Shown: piece after piece, positions 26,617 to 35,593 of the stretch
Numbering within the stretch: position 1 is the stretch's first letter
Layout of the letters: every line of letters starts with the position of its first letter
NCBI RefSeq assembly: GCF_030409555.1
Contig: NZ_JAUFPU010000018.1
Coordinates: forward strand, 438,447-502,446
Length of the DNA: 64,000 nucleotides
Reading direction: 5' to 3'
Source of the DNA: Chitinimonas viridis
Lineage (GTDB): Bacteria > Pseudomonadota > Gammaproteobacteria > Burkholderiales > Chitinimonadaceae
The notes under the pieces: generated by a model
Seen by the model: only the letters and a program-made list of their open reading frames with translations
The model's database searches: none
What the model was told of the DNA's origin: nothing
Made by a program: the position numbers and the translations under genes

Positions 26617-28818
26617 ATGACCGTTACCGCAACACCCACTCCGCTCCATCAATACCCCAGCTACTGGGGCACGCAGGGACGCATTGCGCCCTTCCTGCCC
26701 ATGAGCCGGGCCGAGATGGATGAGCTGGGCTGGGACGAATGCGACATCATCCTGGTATCAGGCGATTGCTATATCGACCATCCCAGTTTCGGCATGGCGC
26801 TGATAGGCCGGCTGCTGGAGCAGCAGGGATTCCGGGTAGGGGTGATCGCCCAGCCGGACTGGCACTCGGCCGATGCCTTCAAGGCGCTGGGCAAGCCAAG
26901 GCTGTTCTTTGGCGTCACTGCCGGCAATATGGACTCGATGATCAACCGCTACACGGCGGACAAGAAGCCGCGCTCGGACGACGCCTACACGCCGCACGGC
27001 GCGCCCGACAAACGCCCGGATCGTGCCGTCACCATCTATTCACAGCGCTGCCGCGAGGCCTACCCCGGCGTGCAGATCATGATAGGCGGTATCGAGGCCA
27101 GCCTGCGCCGCATTGCCCAGTATGACTACTGGAGCGACAAGGTACGCCAGTCCGCCCTGGTCTACGCCAAGGCCGACATCCTGCTCTACGGCAACGCCGA
27201 ACGGGCCTTGGTCGAGATCGCCCAGCGCGCAGGCCGAGGCGAGAAGCTGCGCGACATGCGCGATATACGCGGCACCGCCTTCATGGCGCCACTGGGCTGG
27301 AAGCCCGACGCCAGCTGGCGCGAGGAAGATTCCAGCACGGTAGATACCCCGGGCCGGGTGGACGCCCACATCGACCCCTATGCCATGGAGCCCGAACAGC
27401 CCAAGCAGATTGCCGGCGAAGTGCTGCCCGAGGGCACCCAGGCCATACGCATAGTCAGCAAATCCGAGCGGGTGCGTGCCAAGCTGGAGGCCCGCCTCAA
27501 GACCGTGGTGCGCATACCGGCCTACGAGGCAGTGGCCCACGACCCAGTACTCTACGCCCACGCCAGCCGGGTGCTGCACCTGGAATCCAACCCCGGCAAT
27601 GCCCGCGCGCTGGTGCAACAGCATGGTGAACGCGAGGTCTGGATCAATCCGCCTCCCATCCCCCTCACCACTCCGGAGATGGATCACGTCTACGGCCTCT
27701 ACTATGCGCGCAACCCGCATCCGGCCTATGGCAACGCCCATATCCCGGCGTGGGAGATGATACGGTTCTCGGTCAACATCATGCGCGGCTGCTTTGGCGG
27801 CTGCACCTTCTGTTCGATTACCGAGCACGAGGGCCGCATCATCCAGAGCCGCTCCGAAGAATCCATCCTGGCCGAGATCGAGGAAATTCGCGACAAGACC
27901 CGCGGCTTCAAAGGCCATATCACCGACATTGGTGGCCCCACCGCCAATATGTACCGGCTGGCCTGCAAGGACACCAAGATAGAATCGGCCTGCCGACGCC
28001 TCAGTTGCGTCTACCCGGGCATCTGCGAGAACCTCAATACCGATCACGCACCTCTGATACAGCTCTACCGCAAGGCACGCGCCATACCGGGGGTGAAGAA
28101 GATCACCATAGGCTCTGGCCTGCGCTACGACATTGCCGTGCGTTCGCCCGAGTACATCAAGGAGCTGGTCACCCATCACGTCAGCGGCTATCTCAAGATC
28201 GCGCCCGAGCATACCGAGGAAGGTGCGCTGAGCAAGATGATGAAGCCCGGGGTGGATGCCTTCGAGCGCTTCCGCGAGCTGTTTGATCGCTTCAGCAAGC
28301 AGGCTGGCAAGGAACAGTATCTGATCCCCTACTTTATCGCCGCCCACCCAGGCACCAGCGATGAGGACATGCTGAACCTGGCGCTATGGCTGAAGAAGAA
28401 CAACTTCCGCCCAGACCAGGTGCAGGCCTTTACCCCCACGCCGATGGCCCTGGCCACCACCATGTGGCATACCCGCCGCAATCCGCTGAAGAAGCTGAGC
28501 CGCAGCTCGGAAAAGGTCGATATCGTCCGCGATGCCTACCGCCGCAAGCTGCACAAGGCCTTTTTGCGCTACCACGATCCCAAGCACTGGCCCATTCTGC
28601 GCGAAGCCCTGAGCAATATGGGACGGGCTGACCTGATAGGCAATGGCAGCCAGCATCTGGTACCCCATCCCACGGCCGAGGAGCGCCAGTTGCAGGCGCC
28701 TCGCGGCAATGCCCGTGGTGGTGGTGGCCCTGGCACGGTGGGCCGTATTGCACCGCCAAGGCAACCCAACCTACGTGGCGGCAAGGGCAAGTCGCCCAGT
28801 AAACCGCGTGGTCGTTAG
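26617..28818 (+). CDS. ygiQ: YgiQ family radical SAM protein
   Basis: 733 residues. An N-terminal region (about 15-300) with [12 protein letters not shown] and [11 protein letters not shown] is followed by the radical SAM core, whose cluster motif is C392-xxx-C396-xx-C399 in [16 protein letters not shown]. Downstream are [11 protein letters not shown] and [11 protein letters not shown], then a basic, Gly-rich tail ending [10 protein letters not shown]. YgiQ is common and conserved but its substrate is not known. It converges with the small exported-protein gene, overlapping its stop by four bases. Confidence 0.92.
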   Translation: MTVTATPTPLHQYPSYWGTQGRIAPFLPMSRAEMDELGWDECDIILVSGDCYIDHPSFGMALIGRLLEQQGFRVGVIAQPDWHSADAFKALGKPRLFFGVTAGNMDSMINRYTADKKPRSDDAYTPHGAPDKRPDRAVTIYSQRCREAYPGVQIMIGGIEASLRRIAQYDYWSDKVRQSALVYAKADILLYGNAERALVEIAQRAGRGEKLRDMRDIRGTAFMAPLGWKPDASWREEDSSTVDTPGRVDAHIDPYAMEPEQPKQIAGEVLPEGTQAIRIVSKSERVRAKLEARLKTVVRIPAYEAVAHDPVLYAHASRVLHLESNPGNARALVQQHGEREVWINPPPIPLTTPEMDHVYGLYYARNPHPAYGNAHIPAWEMIRFSVNIMRGCFGGCTFCSITEHEGRIIQSRSEESILAEIEEIRDKTRGFKGHITDIGGPTANMYRLACKDTKIESACRRLSCVYPGICENLNTDHAPLIQLYRKARAIPGVKKITIGSGLRYDIAVRSPEYIKELVTHHVSGYLKIAPEHTEEGALSKMMKPGVDAFERFRELFDRFSKQAGKEQYLIPYFIAAHPGTSDEDMLNLALWLKKNNFRPDQVQAFTPTPMALATTMWHTRRNPLKKLSRSSEKVDIVRDAYRRKLHKAFLRYHDPKHWPILREALSNMGRADLIGNGSQHLVPHPTAEERQLQAPRGNARGGGGPGTVGRIAPPRQPNLRGGKGKSPSKPRGR

Positions 28819-29198
28819 TCCACCAAGCACTGGCCGGAAGCCGTGCAGGTAGCCTGCAGCACAGTGCCGGTCTCGCACTGGATACGATAGTACTGTTCGC
28901 TGCTGTCGCCGCCGGTCAGCCAGGCGCCGCTGCCCTTGCAGCCTTGGGTACGCGCCAGCTCTTCCACTTCGTAGGACCAGGTACCCAGCTTGGGGGCGGG
29001 TGCAGGCAGCGTGGCAGCCAGCTTGGTGCCGGGCAGGTATACCGCATCGGCGCGGAGAGGGGGTTGGGTCAGGGGCATGACTACCACGCCAGCCTCGGGC
29101 GTCGGTGCAGGTGCTGCAGGTGCCGCTTCCACCGCCAGCGACAACAGCATCCAGCCGGCCATCACCATAGCGCGACGCTTGTTTCCAGTATTCAACAT
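28815..29198 (-). CDS. Small exported protein with cysteine-rich C-terminal domain
   Basis: 127 residues from ATG 29198, preceded by AAGGAT. Signal peptide ([26 protein letters not shown]), an Ala/Pro-rich segment, then [20 protein letters not shown] ... YRIQCETG ... [12 protein letters not shown]. This last part matches the C-terminus of the lipoprotein at 24843-25790: same spacing of four cysteines and the GSGAW core. Probably a disulfide-bonded periplasmic domain; function unknown. The gene is alone and has its own promoter region. Confidence 0.72.
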   Translation of the reverse strand: MLNTGNKRRAMVMAGWMLLSLAVEAAPAAPAPTPEAGVVVMPLTQPPLRADAVYLPGTKLAATLPAPAPKLGTWSYEVEELARTQGCKGSGAWLTGGDSSEQYYRIQCETGTVLQATCTASGQCLVD

Positions 29199-29541
29199 GA
29201 TGTCATCCTTCTGTGTACGGCCCCCTGCCTTACAGGGCATGCCGTATGAATGTGGCTGGCAGCAGACTGCTGCCGAAAACCGGATAATACCATGCCAATA
29301 TCATTATGCCATAGGCATACATAACATAAGCATCTGATTGAATTGGGTTCTTCCATCGCAATCTGATGCCTACGATGCAGGCGGCCACCGCGCCCATACC
29401 CGCCATGCAGCAGCAAAGCCGCTTACTGCTGCCGGCTAGTGCCTAGCGGCCTGGCAGTACAAAATATCTGGGCCAGCTTTGCGACTTTGGCACCCACTAG
29501 GGCTAAACTCGCGCCTTTCTCAAATCGACTGCATACCTGCC
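29199..29541. other. Divergent intergenic region ahead of yaeQ
   Basis: 343 bases, no gene. Holds a perfect palindrome GGCAGCAG-A-CTGCTGCC (29258-29274), an AT-rich stretch with repeated TTATG/CATAA words around 29295-29330 upstream of the small exported-protein gene, and an imperfect hairpin around 29429-29459. Promoters for both flanking genes must lie here. Confidence 0.6.
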
Positions 29542-30090
29542 ATGGCACTCAAGGCCACCATACATAAAGCCGACATCTCCATCAGCGACATGGATCGCGG
29601 CTACTACGCCAACCACAGCCTGACCCTGGCTCAGCATCCATCCGAAACACTGGAGCGGCTGATGCTGCGCCTGGCCGTGTTTGTGCTGCACGCGAGCGAA
29701 CGGCTGACCTTTACCCGTGATATCGCCAGCGACAATGACGAACCCGCGCTCTGGCAGAAAAGCTATGCCGACGAGATCGAACTGTGGATAGACCTGGGCG
29801 AGCCGGACGAGCGCAGGCTGCGCCAGTCCTGCGGCCGTGCCGATCAGGTATGGGTCTACAGCTACGGCGGCCGTGCTGCCGATATCTGGTGGAAAGGCAT
29901 GGAGGGCAAGCTGGGTCGACTGGACAATCTCAGCGTGATCAGCATCAGCCCGGAAACCCTGGCGGAATTGGCCGCCATGAATCAGCGCGGCATGCAGCTG
30001 CAGGCAACCCTGCAGGATGGTCAGCTGTGGCTCAGCGATGGCACGAATACCGTGCTGGTGGAAGGCGAGAAGTTGAAGCAGGTTGCTTGA
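29542..30090 (+). CDS. yaeQ: YaeQ family protein
   Basis: 182 residues, the normal YaeQ length. MALKATIHKADISISDMDRGYYANHSLTLAQHPSETLERLMLRLA is the diagnostic start, followed by EPALWQKSYADEIELWIDLGEPDERRLRQSCGRADQVWVYSYGG. YaeQ has a PD-(D/E)xK nuclease-like fold; its function is uncertain (a proposed RfaH-related role was not upheld). Its stop overlaps the next start as TGATG, so the two are coupled. Confidence 0.92.
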   Translation: MALKATIHKADISISDMDRGYYANHSLTLAQHPSETLERLMLRLAVFVLHASERLTFTRDIASDNDEPALWQKSYADEIELWIDLGEPDERRLRQSCGRADQVWVYSYGGRAADIWWKGMEGKLGRLDNLSVISISPETLAELAAMNQRGMQLQATLQDGQLWLSDGTNTVLVEGEKLKQVA

Positions 30091-30677
30091 TGCCATCGCC
30101 CCCCGCTTCAGCCATTTTCACCCATCCGGAAGCATGGTGCGGCGGCAGTCTGGATCTGCTGATGTATTGGCCAGCCAATACCATCGTATTTGCCGAAGTA
30201 CAGGGGATCATCTGGCGATGGCCCCGGCTGACTGGGCCTTATACACGTAACGATATAGAACCCGATCAGCAGGCTGTATCTACCGCTACCGAGCCCTTAG
30301 CCCGGTTTGGTGTGGCTCAGCTTCCTGCTGCTGACACACGAATAGCCTTCTCAACCTACACCGTAAATGATGAGGCTGGAAGTTGGGTTTACGCCGGCCT
30401 ACCGATAGGCTCACTTGGACAAGTCTATCCAGTAGGTGCTTACCCCGACAACACGGACCCCGGCATGATTGCCTGGGAAAGCGAGGTTCACGCTTGGTTA
30501 ACAGATTTGGCCAACCATGTCTTCGCCTACGCACCGTTTGAACGCGGTGCCATTGGCCCCATGAGCGCCTACGAGGTGGATGAGCTCAGCCGCAAATTCA
30601 TCCCGAGTCGGCGGTGGCACACCTATTTGCTGGCGCAGCACGGTACCCTCGCGGTTTACCCACCGAATAGAGACTAG
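30090..30677 (+). CDS. Hypothetical protein coupled to yaeQ
   Basis: 195 residues starting at the ATG that shares its A with the yaeQ stop (TGATG). I do not recognise the family. It is neutral to acidic, with no signal peptide, rich in Trp and Tyr (DLLMYWPANTIVFAEVQGIIWRWP; GSWVYAGLPIGSLGQVY; SAYEVDELSRKF). Codon use is clearly less GC3-biased than yaeQ. These traits resemble small immunity-type or contact-dependent proteins, but there is no toxin nearby, so this is only a comparison. Confidence 0.6.
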   Translation: MPSPPASAIFTHPEAWCGGSLDLLMYWPANTIVFAEVQGIIWRWPRLTGPYTRNDIEPDQQAVSTATEPLARFGVAQLPAADTRIAFSTYTVNDEAGSWVYAGLPIGSLGQVYPVGAYPDNTDPGMIAWESEVHAWLTDLANHVFAYAPFERGAIGPMSAYEVDELSRKFIPSRRWHTYLLAQHGTLAVYPPNRD

Positions 30678-30753
30678 GCGGTCTAGCACCTGGCAAGCTC
30701 GTTGTGATAAGCAATCCGGCACTCTCCCGCCATCCCGGCCCAGCGTGACTGGA

Positions 30754-31551
30754 TCAGCTCTGTATCTTGAATATGCGCTGCAGCGGCGCGCTGGAGGTCG
30801 GGCCGAACCAGCGCTCGAAAATACGGGCGGCTTCGCCGCTGTCTTCCAGCTCGGACAGGGTGTCGTTGATCACCCCAACCAGCCGCTTCTCTCCCTTGAC
30901 CACTGCCAGGCCATAGGCCTTGGTGGAGAGTGATACCGGGCTGATCTCATACTGCTGCTTGCCTGGCATGGCAAACAGCTTGGCGGCCAGGATGGGCTCG
31001 TCATAGGTGATGGCATCGATCTTGCCTTGCTGCAGGAAGCGAAAGGCCTCGTCCACATCGGTGAAGCTGATGATGGTGGTGCCGGCCAGTTCCTTCTTGG
31101 CCAGCTTCTCCGAGGTAGTGTCGCGGATGGCGCCCACCGACAGGGACTTGACGTCGTCCAGCGTCTGTATCTTGCGCAGCTTGGCCACGAACTTCTGGCC
31201 GGTCACAAAATAGCCGTAGCTGAAACTGACCTGCTTTTCCCGCTCGGCCGTCTTGGTGTAGGCGGTCAGGATGTCGATCTTGTTGGTATTGAGGGCGTTG
31301 ACACGCTCATCCGTGTCCAGCTCCAGGATCACCGGCTTGACGCCCAGCTTCTTGGCAATGGCGATGGCGAAATCCACGTCGTAGCCTGAGAGCGTGCCAT
31401 TCTTGTTCTTGATGCCAAATGGCGGGTCGATGACCACGCCTACCGTCAGCACGCCCTTGCTCTTGACCCGGTCAAGCACATCGGCCAATACCGTGGACGT
31501 CATCAACAAACCAGATAGGCAGCCTAGCAGCAGGGTGCGGTTCAGGCGCAT
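30754..31551 (-). CDS. Periplasmic amino-acid-type solute-binding protein (SBP_bac_3)
   Basis: 265 residues with a signal peptide (cleavage near VLA-DV, residue 24) and AGGAGT upstream. KSKGVLTVGVVIDPPFGIKN opens the family 3 fold, followed by GYDVDFAIAIAKKLGVKPVI and ISFTDVDEAFRFLQQGKIDAI. It should bind an amino acid or related small molecule in the periplasm. No permease or ATPase gene is next to it, so it is either an orphan for a distant ABC system or a sensor-type protein. Confidence 0.88.
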   Translation of the reverse strand: MRLNRTLLLGCLSGLLMTSTVLADVLDRVKSKGVLTVGVVIDPPFGIKNKNGTLSGYDVDFAIAIAKKLGVKPVILELDTDERVNALNTNKIDILTAYTKTAEREKQVSFSYGYFVTGQKFVAKLRKIQTLDDVKSLSVGAIRDTTSEKLAKKELAGTTIISFTDVDEAFRFLQQGKIDAITYDEPILAAKLFAMPGKQQYEISPVSLSTKAYGLAVVKGEKRLVGVINDTLSELEDSGEAARIFERWFGPTSSAPLQRIFKIQS

Positions 31552-31689
31552 GTAAGCGTACTCCTTAAGAATTGGCGCAGTGCCCGCCGGCCCGCATTAT
31601 CGCGGTAGCGCACGGCGAAGCCGCAGGTGATGGATGTCCCCAATGGAGGATCTGTAGCGGTAGTGTAGTACCCAAACAAGGTGGCCGTC

Positions 31690-32646
31690 TCAGCTTTGCG
31701 TGGCTGGCAGCGGTTTAGAGGGGCCTTCGTGCACATTCTGCCGCACCGGAAAGCCATCATGCACGCTGCCATCGCCCGCCACGGCCAGATAGGGCTGGCC
31801 ACAGCGCTCCAGCCAATCCAGGCCGCCAGCAGCATCATGCAGCATGGCCACCGTACTGACCGTACCCGCCAGCAGACAGCGCGCGGCTGTCACACTGATC
31901 GCCTGCCAGCCCTGCGAGGGATAACCGGTATGCGGGTCCAGAATATGGCAATAGCGGCGGCCTGCCACATCCATGTAGCGCTCATAATCGCCGCTGCTGG
32001 CCAGGCCGCCCTCGCTTAGCAGCACGGTTGCCAAGACTTGCTCAGGCGCACGCGGGTGTCGCAGGCCGATGCGCCAAGGCCTGCCATCGGCTTGCGGCCC
32101 CAACACCCGCAGATCGCCGCCCAGGTTGACCAGCCCCTGGCGCCAGCCCGCCGCCAGACAAAGGTCGGCGGCGCTATCGACAGCATATTCCTTGCCGAAG
32201 CCACCAAAATCCAGTTCCATGCCGGCCTCGGGCAGGCGCACCCAGCCGGGGCCGCGCTCCACCCTGTCCCAGCCTATGCGCTGCAATGCTTGGGCCAGCC
32301 GCGCCCCGTTGGGCAGCCGGGCGCTACGAAAATCCCACACCTGCCTGAGCACACCCGAGGTGATATCGAATCGCCCGCTGCTTTGCAGCCAGGCTGCATG
32401 GGCATAGTCCAGCAGGCGCTCGGTCTCCAGATCTATGGCCACCGGCTCGCCACCGGCACCGCCGTTGATGCGCGCCACCACGCTGTCGGCACGGTAGCGC
32501 GAGTACTTGGCCTCGATGCGGCGGACCTCGGCCATGGCCTGCTCGGCCATACGGGCAGCGGCAGCAGCCTCACCCACCAGTTGCAGCTCGTTGTCACAGG
32601 CCATGGCCCGGAAGATAAAGCGGTGGCAGGCGTCGGCTTCACTCAA
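31690..32646 (-). CDS. apbE: FAD:protein FMN transferase ApbE
   Basis: 318 residues from a TTG at 32646; there is no good upstream ATG, and the next ATG (residue 15) would cut into the conserved start HRFIFRAMACDNEL. Family motifs: ELDFGGFGKEYAVDSAA (substrate and FAD site), LVNLGGDLRVLG and CHILDPHTGYP with the Mg-binding acids. ApbE attaches FMN through a phosphoester to Ser/Thr of exported proteins. No lipobox or clear signal peptide is visible with this start, which is odd for ApbE. It overlaps the DUF3570 gene by eight bases, and DUF3570 is the obvious substrate candidate. Confidence 0.9.
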   Translation of the reverse strand: MSEADACHRFIFRAMACDNELQLVGEAAAAARMAEQAMAEVRRIEAKYSRYRADSVVARINGGAGGEPVAIDLETERLLDYAHAAWLQSSGRFDITSGVLRQVWDFRSARLPNGARLAQALQRIGWDRVERGPGWVRLPEAGMELDFGGFGKEYAVDSAADLCLAAGWRQGLVNLGGDLRVLGPQADGRPWRIGLRHPRAPEQVLATVLLSEGGLASSGDYERYMDVAGRRYCHILDPHTGYPSQGWQAISVTAARCLLAGTVSTVAMLHDAAGGLDWLERCGQPYLAVAGDGSVHDGFPVRQNVHEGPSKPLPATQS

Positions 32647-33769
32647 AGCGATGGCCCACCCCCAGCGATAGCCAGTTGGCCTTGAACGGCATCATTGCGG
32701 TGCTGCCCTGCCCGCCGGCATGCCAGCTGGCACGCTGCTGGTAGTGCTCGGCCAGCAGTGCCACGGTGGTCTGCGCGCTGTAGTGCCAGCTGGCTTTGAG
32801 GCCCACCGTGACGGCGCCCAACGCGCCTAGCCGGCTGTCGGCCGAATACAGCGTATTGAAGCGTGCAGGCGGGAAACGATCGCTGTAGAAGCGGGCAGCA
32901 GCCTGGCTGTGGTAACGCAGACTGGGCTGCAACAGCCAGCGCTCGCCTACCGGCTGGTACCAGCTGGTCTCCAGGCTGTGCGCCCTGACACCCCAGCTGT
33001 CGCGATAGTAACGGTAGTCCAGATGCACGGCAGCCTGCAGAGCCGGCAGGTAATGCCGGTATCGGGTTAGCCAGGCCAGCTGGTGGCGGCTGTCGGGCCG
33101 TCGGTCCAGCGCCTTGTAGGAGTCCGAAAAATAACCATGGCCACGGCTGTAGGTGAGATTGCTTTGCACGATGGCCACCGGCGACAACACCTGGGTCAGC
33201 CCCAGCATGGCCTCTTTGCCATGGCGCCGCTGCTGTATCAGCGGCCGGTCGGTAGCACTGATATGGTCGCTGCTGCTACCCAGCCCTGCCACCAGGGTGG
33301 TGTTCTGGTCCTCGCTCAGCCACTGCACATCCAAGCCGGCTCCGCGTGAGCGGTAGTCGTCTTCATCCGAATAGGCCAGGCCCAAGCCCAGCACCACCCT
33401 GTCGAAATAGTGGCTGAGCTTGGCATCGGCAGCGCGCCGACGGTCGGCTATGCCCTTACCGGAGGCACCACTGAGCGCATTGTGGAACTCCGGGGAAGCA
33501 CCCGACATGGTCTCCACCGTGGCCGCCATCTCCAGGCCAAAACGCTCGCCCAGCGCAGTACGCAGGTGCAGCTGCGGGGCATGCACCTGCATGCGATCAC
33601 GCTGGGCATCGTAATCCTGGTAGCTGAGGTAGCTCACCGTCACGCTAGTGCTATCAGGTGGCGCCACTGCCTGGGCTGTGGCCGGCATCAGGGCCAGGGC
33701 TGCGGCCGTCAACAAGCCCAGCGGATGGCTGATGGCATGGTCGGTCTGCAGGTCTGGTGTCAGTTGCAT
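32639..33769 (-). CDS. DUF3570 outer-membrane protein
   Basis: 376 residues; signal peptide to about 34 (PATAQA), then a beta-barrel pattern of alternating strands ending in VGHRFE with terminal aromatic. Between about 86 and 103 are two SGAS motifs, ETMSGAS (86-92) and ALSGAS (98-103), which resemble the D-x-x-S/T-G-A-S/T motif that ApbE flavinylates. DUF3570 genes commonly neighbour DUF4266, a thioredoxin and apbE, as here. Likely a surface or outer-membrane redox component; no activity is established. It overlaps DUF4266 by ten bases and apbE by eight. Confidence 0.88.
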   Translation of the reverse strand: MQLTPDLQTDHAISHPLGLLTAAALALMPATAQAVAPPDSTSVTVSYLSYQDYDAQRDRMQVHAPQLHLRTALGERFGLEMAATVETMSGASPEFHNALSGASGKGIADRRRAADAKLSHYFDRVVLGLGLAYSDEDDYRSRGAGLDVQWLSEDQNTTLVAGLGSSSDHISATDRPLIQQRRHGKEAMLGLTQVLSPVAIVQSNLTYSRGHGYFSDSYKALDRRPDSRHQLAWLTRYRHYLPALQAAVHLDYRYYRDSWGVRAHSLETSWYQPVGERWLLQPSLRYHSQAAARFYSDRFPPARFNTLYSADSRLGALGAVTVGLKASWHYSAQTTVALLAEHYQQRASWHAGGQGSTAMMPFKANWLSLGVGHRFE

Positions 33770-33963
33770 CCACAGCCCCCCGTGCCCACGCCCTGGCCGC
33801 CGCTGGCGGCTTCCTTGCTGGTGTAGATCTGCTTGTGCTGGCGTGCCGTCAGCGGATCGGGGTCAAATGCCATGATGGGCTTGGCCAGGTGGCCTTTCTC
33901 CCAGGGCTGCACGGTGGCGCAGCCAGCCAGCAGGGTCATGCTCAGTAACAGGCAGATACGCAT
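33760..33963 (-). CDS. DUF4266 small lipoprotein
   Basis: 67 residues; GAGG upstream. Signal peptide with lipobox LLAGC (C15), then VQPWEKGHLAKPIMAFDPDPL, the DUF4266 core, and a Gly/Cys tail (GGQGVGTGGCGCN) containing two cysteines that could bind metal or pair with each other. It is always found next to DUF3570, to which it probably binds in the envelope. It lies nine bases after TlpA and overlaps DUF3570. Confidence 0.9.
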   Translation of the reverse strand: MRICLLLSMTLLAGCATVQPWEKGHLAKPIMAFDPDPLTARQHKQIYTSKEAASGGQGVGTGGCGCN

Positions 33964-33972
33964 GCAAGGTCC

Positions 33973-34548
33973 TCAGGGGGTTTGCAGCAGGGCTGCGATT
34001 TGGGCGTCGAGTTCAGCGGCGCTGCTGGGGCGGAAACCAATATGGCGGCTACGAATGGCCCCCTGCCTATCGATCAGGTAACTGCTGGGCATGGCCTTGA
34101 CGCCCCAGGCCTTGGCACTGGCGCCGGCGGCGTCGTACAGCACGCTGAAGCTGGCCGGGTAGCGCGCCAGAAAGGTCGCTGCATCCTTGGCTTCCGTATC
34201 GAGATTGACGGCTACTACCGCCAGGCCGTCCTTGGCATGCCGTTGCTGCAGCTGATTCATCCAGGGAAAGGACTGACGGCAGGGCCCGCACCAGGAGGCC
34301 CAGAAATCCAGGTAGACCACCTTGCCACGCAAGCCCGCCAGATCATGCTGGCGTCCCTGGCCATCCAGCAGCCGGAGCGCAGGCGCGGGTACACCGGTGT
34401 CGGCGGCGCGGGCTGGTACCCAGGCCAGGGTCAACAACAGGCAGGTGAGGCTTGCAAGCCCAACCTCAGTAACCCGCCGGCTCAGCCAGCAGCAGGAAGC
34501 TGTCCATGCTGCCCAAGTTGAGCGGGTCGCCAGGCTGGCTGGGGTCAT
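33973..34548 (-). CDS. TlpA-like periplasmic thiol-disulfide protein (start uncertain)
   Basis: About 191 residues if read from the ATG at 34548. A hydrophobic export signal (VGLASLTCLLLTLAWVPARAA) precedes a TlpA/ResA thioredoxin fold with the WCGPC active site in FWASWCGPCRQSFPWM and the cis-proline region KAMPSSYLID. It should keep cytochrome c or other cysteines reduced outside the inner membrane. There is no ATG or GTG between the cytochrome stop at 34466 and the signal peptide, so translation must begin inside the cytochrome gene (an 83-base overlap) or at a TTG in the signal peptide. Confidence 0.82.
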   Translation of the reverse strand: MTPASLATRSTWAAWTASCCWLSRRVTEVGLASLTCLLLTLAWVPARAADTGVPAPALRLLDGQGRQHDLAGLRGKVVYLDFWASWCGPCRQSFPWMNQLQQRHAKDGLAVVAVNLDTEAKDAATFLARYPASFSVLYDAAGASAKAWGVKAMPSSYLIDRQGAIRSRHIGFRPSSAAELDAQIAALLQTP

Positions 34549-34987
34549 AGAAAAAAACGTCACGGTTCTGCGTGCCCACATAGACATTGGTGATCGGATA
34601 ATACCGATAGTAGTAGCCCAGTGCGGTACCAACCAGCGGTACGCCACTCAGCAGCTCGGGATAGGTTGCCTGCCCCCAATCGAACAAGCGATCGGAATCC
34701 GTGGTGGTGGGCTTGGCAAGATACTTGGCAATGTCGCGCAATTCGCTGTCGGTGAAGGCACCATTGAGAAAGCTCATCTGCGGCTGGATATTGAAGGCAT
34801 TGCGTATGGCGTTGGGATTATCCGCCGCTATCATCACCTTGGGCCGTATCAGATTATCGGGCGGTGTGCCATGGCACACGGCGCAGTTGCCCTCGAACAC
34901 ATGGCGGCCGTTGTCCACGCTGGCCGCCTGCACGTCGGACTGCCACAGTACCAGCAGGGCCATTCCGCCCAGGAAAACGGTTTTCAT
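34466..34987 (-). CDS. Cytochrome c fused to a Tyr-rich C-terminal domain
   Basis: 173 residues; GGGAGG upstream. Signal peptide (to AQAAS, about 22), class I cytochrome c domain with C35-x-x-C38-H39 and probable axial M71 (QPQMSFLNG), then a separate domain from about 99: DRLFDWGQATYPELL ... YYYRYYPITNVYVGTQNRDV ... DPLNLGS. That second domain is common at the ends of exported betaproteobacterial proteins, but I know no function for it. A periplasmic or surface electron carrier at the head of the TlpA-DUF4266-DUF3570-ApbE operon. Confidence 0.85.
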   Translation of the reverse strand: MKTVFLGGMALLVLWQSDVQAASVDNGRHVFEGNCAVCHGTPPDNLIRPKVMIAADNPNAIRNAFNIQPQMSFLNGAFTDSELRDIAKYLAKPTTTDSDRLFDWGQATYPELLSGVPLVGTALGYYYRYYPITNVYVGTQNRDVFFYDPSQPGDPLNLGSMDSFLLLAEPAGY

Positions 34988-35053
34988 GCCACACCTCCCA
35001 TGCCTGCATGTCCATGCCGATAAGGTAGACCTATCCGTGGCAGGCCGGGTGTT

Positions 35054-35593
35054 TCAGCGACGAATGACTGTGCGCTGCTGGGGCAGTGCAAAGCCGCTGC
35101 CCTGAGTCTCATCGTCCGCCGCCACCGCAGCAGGTGCCTTCTCCGCCAGCAGTACGCTGACTAGGCTGTTGGTCTCCCGCAGGCGGCCGGCCATCAGCGT
35201 GCCCACATTGCGGTACAGCTTGGCCAGCAGCATGGGTGGCAGCTTGACCACGTCCAGTCGATCAAAACGCAGTAGGCGGCAGGGCTCGGTCGTGGTCACC
35301 GAAGCCGAGCGCTCGCCGAAATCCACCAGGGCCAGCTCACCGAACACATCGCCGGCCCGGAGTACCGCCAGTTGCACCGGCTCGGCCTCGCCCGCCTTGC
35401 GGCTGACCTTGAGGCCGCCACTCATCACCGCATAGAGATGCCGGCCACGCTCACCCTGTTCGATCAGCACATAGCCGGCCGGCACTTCCTCCTGCCGGCA
35501 ATGGCTCAGAAAGGTAGCCAGCTCGTCAGGCGTCAGCTCATGGAATAACGGCACGGCAGCCAGCAGCTTGTGCAAGGGTGATTCAGCGTTCAT
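35054..35593 (-). CDS. Cyclic nucleotide-binding domain protein
   Basis: 179 residues from ATG 35593 (GGGGAA upstream). The whole N-terminal part is a CNB domain: LLAAVPLFHELTPDELATFLSHCRQEEVPAGYVLIEQGERG and VFGELALVDFGERSASVTTTEPCRLLRFDR, with the phosphate-binding FGELALxxxGxRSA cassette. The tail (about 130-179) is helical and has no DNA-binding helix-turn-helix, so it is probably a sensor or scaffold rather than a CRP-type regulator. It is 66 bases upstream of the cytochrome gene in the same direction and could head the redox operon. Confidence 0.85.
   Translation of the reverse strand: MNAESPLHKLLAAVPLFHELTPDELATFLSHCRQEEVPAGYVLIEQGERGRHLYAVMSGGLKVSRKAGEAEPVQLAVLRAGDVFGELALVDFGERSASVTTTEPCRLLRFDRLDVVKLPPMLLAKLYRNVGTLMAGRLRETNSLVSVLLAEKAPAAVAADDETQGSGFALPQQRTVIRR

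Noticed and set aside
27040-28347. Long reverse frame inside ygiQ
   Set aside because: Antisense to a clear radical SAM protein; Gly/Val/Ala-rich with no motifs.
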